Shown: piece by piece, positions 7,233 to 9,007 of the stretch
Position numbering within the stretch: the stretch's first letter is position 1
Layout of the letters: each line of letters begins with the position of its first letter
Assembly (NCBI GenBank): GCA_036491015.1
Contig: DASXCV010000211.1
Location: 1 to 9,007, forward strand
Reading direction: 5' to 3'
Origin: JAICJR01 sp036491015
Lineage (GTDB): Bacteria > Actinomycetota > Thermoleophilia > Solirubrobacterales > Thermoleophilaceae
Length of the DNA: 9,007 nucleotides
Notes under the pieces: generated by a model
What the model was told of the DNA's origin: nothing
What the model saw: the letters and a program-made list of their open reading frames with translations, nothing else
The model's database searches: none
Program-made: the position numbers and the translations under genes

Positions 7233-8105
7233 ATGCCCGAGCTTCCCGAAGTCGAGACGATCCGCCGCCAGCTCGCTCCCGCCGTCGAGGGACGCGTGCT
7301 CGAGGAGCTGGAGGTGCTGGACGCCCGCTGGTGCGACCCCGCGCCGCCCGCCGAGGTGGCCGACGCCGTGCGCGGGCGGCGCATCGAGGCGCTCTCGCGG
7401 CGCGGCAAGTACCTGATCTGGGAGCTCGATGACGAGGTGTTCGTGGCGATGCACCTGCGCATGACGGGCAACCTCTTCGTGGTGCCGGCGAGCGAGGACG
7501 TAGACGACCGCCCGCACCTGCGCGCGCGGCTCGTGCTCGACTCCGGCGAGCGCGTGCTGTTCGTGGACGTGCGCCGCTTCGGCACCGGGATGGTCCTACT
7601 CGGCCACGACGCGCTCGAGGCGTACTTCTCGGCCCGGCTGGGCGTTGAGCCGCTCAGCCCGGACTTCACGGCGGACGCGCTGCGCGCGCTCGCGCGTGGC
7701 CGCACGGCGCCGGTGAAGGCGTTCCTGCTCTCTCAGGAGCGGGTGGCGGGCGTAGGGAACATCTACGCGGACGAGGCGCTCTTCCGCGCGCGGATCCACC
7801 CGCTGCGGCCCGTGGGCACGCTCAAGCGGCCGCAGATCGAGGCGCTGCGCGACGCGGTGGTGGAGTCGCTCAACGCGGGCATCGACGCGAAGGGCGCCAC
7901 GATCGACGACTTCCGTCACCCCGACGGCGCGCATGGGTCGTTCCAGGACCGCTTTCTGATCCACCTGCGCGAGGGCGAGCCCTGCGTGCGCTGCGGCCAC
8001 ACAGTGACGAAGATGCGCGCCGCGGGGCGCGGCACCTACGTGTGCGAGCACTGCCAGCCGCGGCCGAGGATGCGCCGGGCGGCGCCGGTCGGCCATACTC
8101 GCTAG
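7233..8105 (+). CDS. mutM: Formamidopyrimidine-DNA glycosylase (Fpg/MutM)
   Basis: 290-residue bifunctional base-excision repair enzyme that removes 8-oxoguanine and formamidopyrimidines and cuts the abasic site. The start is fixed by chemistry: after Met removal, Pro2 must be the N-terminal nucleophile, giving PELPEVETI; so ATG 7233 is right and GTG 7227 (which would add Met-Glu) is wrong. Also visible are Glu3, Lys59 in SRRGKYLIWEL, MHLRMTGN, the helix-two-turn-helix region GVGNIYADEALFRARIHP, and a C-terminal zinc finger CVRC-16 residues-CEHC (Cys251, 254, 271, 274) with Arg266 in the finger loop. A short basic tail follows the finger. It lies 16 nt after xerD; GGTGGAG directly touches the ATG, too close to be an ideal ribosome site. 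Its TAG stop abuts the next ATG. Confidence 0.96.
   Translation: MPELPEVETIRRQLAPAVEGRVLEELEVLDARWCDPAPPAEVADAVRGRRIEALSRRGKYLIWELDDEVFVAMHLRMTGNLFVVPASEDVDDRPHLRARLVLDSGERVLFVDVRRFGTGMVLLGHDALEAYFSARLGVEPLSPDFTADALRALARGRTAPVKAFLLSQERVAGVGNIYADEALFRARIHPLRPVGTLKRPQIEALRDAVVESLNAGIDAKGATIDDFRHPDGAHGSFQDRFLIHLREGEPCVRCGHTVTKMRAAGRGTYVCEHCQPRPRMRRAAPVGHTR
8094..8099 (+). promoter_or_regulatory. Possible -10 element (CATACT) giving a leaderless OsmC mRNA
   Basis: CATACT lies inside the last codons of mutM and ends 6 nt before the OsmC ATG at 8106. That places a predicted transcription start on the A of the ATG, the arrangement of leaderless transcripts common in actinobacteria. There is no Shine-Dalgarno sequence upstream of this start. 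The alternative is reinitiation from the abutting mutM stop. Confidence 0.3.
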
Positions 8106-8615
8106 ATGGACCTTCGCGCTACTCAGCAACCACTCAAGGACGCCTACCGGATCGATCCGGAGCAGGCGCAGATCACACTGACTGCCCGCGGCAGCGACTC
8201 CGACGACGGCCCGATCTCCTGCTCGGTCGACATCGGGCGCATGATCTACGAGGCTCAGGCCCACTCCGGCGTGGGCGGCCCGGGCACCGGCGCCTGCTCC
8301 GGCGACCTCCTGCTCGGCGCGCTCGCCGCCTGTGCGCAGCTCACCTGCCAGATGGTGGCCACCGCGATGGAGCTGCCCGTGAACAGCATCGAGACCGTCG
8401 TGGAAGGCGACCTCGACCTCCGCGGCACCCTGGGCGTGGACCGCGAGGTGGGGGCGGGCTTCACCGCCATCCGGGTCCGCTTCGAGGTGGACGCGCCGGA
8501 AGCGAGCGAGGAAGACCTTGCTGGGCTGCATCGGAAGGCCGAGCGGTACTGCACGGTTTTTCAGACGCTCGCTCAGAAGCCTGAGCTGAGTACGGAACTG
8601 GTTCTTGGTTCTTAG
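8106..8615 (+). CDS. OsmC/Ohr family protein (putative peroxiredoxin-like)
   Basis: 169 residues, cytoplasmic, usual length is about 140-170. OsmC-fold proteins reduce organic hydroperoxides with a pair of cysteines. The first is Cys76 in the helix GDLLLGALAACAQLTCQMVA, and the likely partner is Cys149 in KAERYCTVFQTL. The typical beta-strand EGDLDLRGTLGVDREVGAGFTAIRVRFEV lies between them. Two further cysteines, Cys64 and Cys81, flank the first active helix; their role is unknown. It is a generic OsmC-family member and cannot be placed confidently as OsmC or Ohr. ATG abuts the mutM TAG with no gap. Co-location with Fpg fits an oxidative-damage theme. Its last four residues (VLGS) and stop are encoded by a tandem 7-bp repeat. 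Confidence 0.88.
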   Translation: MDLRATQQPLKDAYRIDPEQAQITLTARGSDSDDGPISCSVDIGRMIYEAQAHSGVGGPGTGACSGDLLLGALAACAQLTCQMVATAMELPVNSIETVVEGDLDLRGTLGVDREVGAGFTAIRVRFEVDAPEASEEDLAGLHRKAERYCTVFQTLAQKPELSTELVLGS

Positions 8616-8628
8616 TTCTTAGTTCTTA
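8601..8628. repeat. Tandem 7-bp repeat (4 copies) holding both convergent stop codons
   Basis: Four head-to-tail units: GTTCTTG (8601-8607) then GTTCTTA three times (8608-8628). The OsmC stop TAG is at 8613-8615, and the stop TAA of the minus-strand ankyrin gene is at 8628-8626. Because seven is not a multiple of three, the units put TAG at 8613, 8620 and 8627, covering all three plus frames, and TAA at 8614, 8621 and 8628 on the minus strand, covering all three minus frames. It is AT-rich compared with everything around it. The repeat is seen directly; it most likely arose by slippage. Confidence 0.9.
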
Positions 8629-8643
8629 GAGGTGCTGCTCTAA
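8626..8643. terminator. Short inverted repeat at convergent gene ends, possible terminator
   Basis: TTAGAG (8626-8631) pairs with CTCTAA (8638-8643) around a 6-nt loop. It overlaps the last codons of the minus-strand ankyrin gene and lies 10 nt beyond the OsmC stop. The stem is short and AT-rich. On the minus strand the downstream sequence is the CTAAGAA repeat rather than a T-run. Weak candidate for termination of either gene. Confidence 0.25.
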
Positions 8644-9007
8644 CCAGTCGGCCAGCGGTCCGGCGGCCACCTCGACTAAGCGCTCCTCGAGCGTCGCGCC
8701 GGCTTCGAGGAGCCGCTCCACAACCGCCACGTAGTCGCGGCCCTGGGCCCGGTACGCGCGGGAGCCGAGGGCCGCCCAGGCGATGGGTGTGTCGAACTGC
8801 GCGCCGGACTTGGCCACCGGGTCGGCCCCGCGCTCGAGCAGCGGATCCACGATCGCCGGGTTGCCGACCCAGGAGGCGTGGTGGAGCAGCGTGCCGGGCG
8901 GGCCGCCGCCCACGTGGCCGAAGTAGTTCGGACCGAGCTCGTCGACGATCGTGTCGAAGTGCTCGCTCTGCAGCACGGCCAGGATGAGGACCTCCTGGGC
9001 GTCGGCG
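8626..9007 (-). CDS. Ankyrin-repeat protein, 5' end beyond window
   Basis: The minus-strand frame is open from the right window edge to TAA at 8628-8626, giving 127 C-terminal residues; the true start is outside. A GTG at 8976 is in frame but sequence before it (DAQEVLILAVLQ) reads as coding, so it is probably internal. One clear ankyrin repeat is seen: GTLLHHASWVGNPAIVDPLLERGADP. A second, degenerate one follows: DTPIAWAALGSR...DYVAVVERLLEAGATLEE. The end is ADWLEQHL. Ankyrin repeats bind other proteins; the partner is unknown. No signal peptide can be judged because the N-terminus is missing. Convergent with the OsmC gene, 10 bp apart. Confidence 0.8.
   Translation of the reverse strand, partial: ADAQEVLILAVLQSEHFDTIVDELGPNYFGHVGGGPPGTLLHHASWVGNPAIVDPLLERGADPVAKSGAQFDTPIAWAALGSRAYRAQGRDYVAVVERLLEAGATLEERLVEVAAGPLADWLEQHL

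Noticed and set aside
6239..7705. Long open frame on the minus strand opposite xerD and mutM (488 codons)
   Set aside because: It is antisense to two genes with full sets of catalytic residues. Its translation is Arg/Ala/Ser-rich without any motif, as expected for the opposite strand of high-GC coding sequence. The same applies to minus frames at 5128-6375, 3094-4326, 2402-3187 and 1310-2386.

Overview
The window is a GC-rich (by eye around 70%), densely coded stretch from an actinobacterium. The best guess is the class Thermoleophilia (Solirubrobacterales or a relative). The basis is G/C-ending codons throughout, frequent GTG starts, few Shine-Dalgarno sequences, an exported protein with a CSLREA-like N-terminus and a Cys/Arg-Lys-rich Ig-like C-terminus of the kind I associate with Solirubrobacter, and a CYP125/124-like P450 beside an actinobacterial membrane protein. 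The lineage call is inference, not proof.

Layout. (1) 1-1199, minus: a cytochrome P450 running off the left edge and lacking only its last residues. (2) 1200-1276: a divergent intergenic region with two overlapping inverted repeats. (3) 1277-2053, plus: a four-helix membrane protein with a long Ala/Pro/Arg-rich tail. (4) 2054-2128: a gap holding a perfect 12-bp inverted repeat. (5) 2129-6216, plus: a tightly packed four-gene block of M20 metallopeptidase, DUF3866 protein, NUDIX hydrolase (ADP-ribose pyrophosphatase type) and a secreted CSLREA/beta-helix protein. Its junctions overlap by 4, 11 and 4 nt. (6) 6275-8615, plus: XerD-type tyrosine recombinase, formamidopyrimidine-DNA glycosylase (MutM/Fpg) and an OsmC-family protein. 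The gap before mutM is 16 nt, and the mutM stop abuts the osmC start. (7) 8626-9007, minus: the C-terminal part of an ankyrin-repeat protein, convergent with the OsmC gene. Both convergent genes end inside a tandem 7-bp repeat.

How the genes may work together. Several plus-strand genes fit a housekeeping and damage-control theme: NUDIX for removal of nucleoside-diphosphate derivatives, Fpg for 8-oxoguanine repair, OsmC for peroxides, XerD for chromosome-dimer resolution. The M20-DUF3866-NUDIX overlaps point to translational coupling. DUF3866 has no known function and is the most promising unexplained gene here. I see no RNA genes, CRISPR arrays, insertion sequences, attachment sites or prophage genes. 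No stretch longer than 300 bases lacks a gene. Nothing in the window clearly amounts to a new defence or mobile system.
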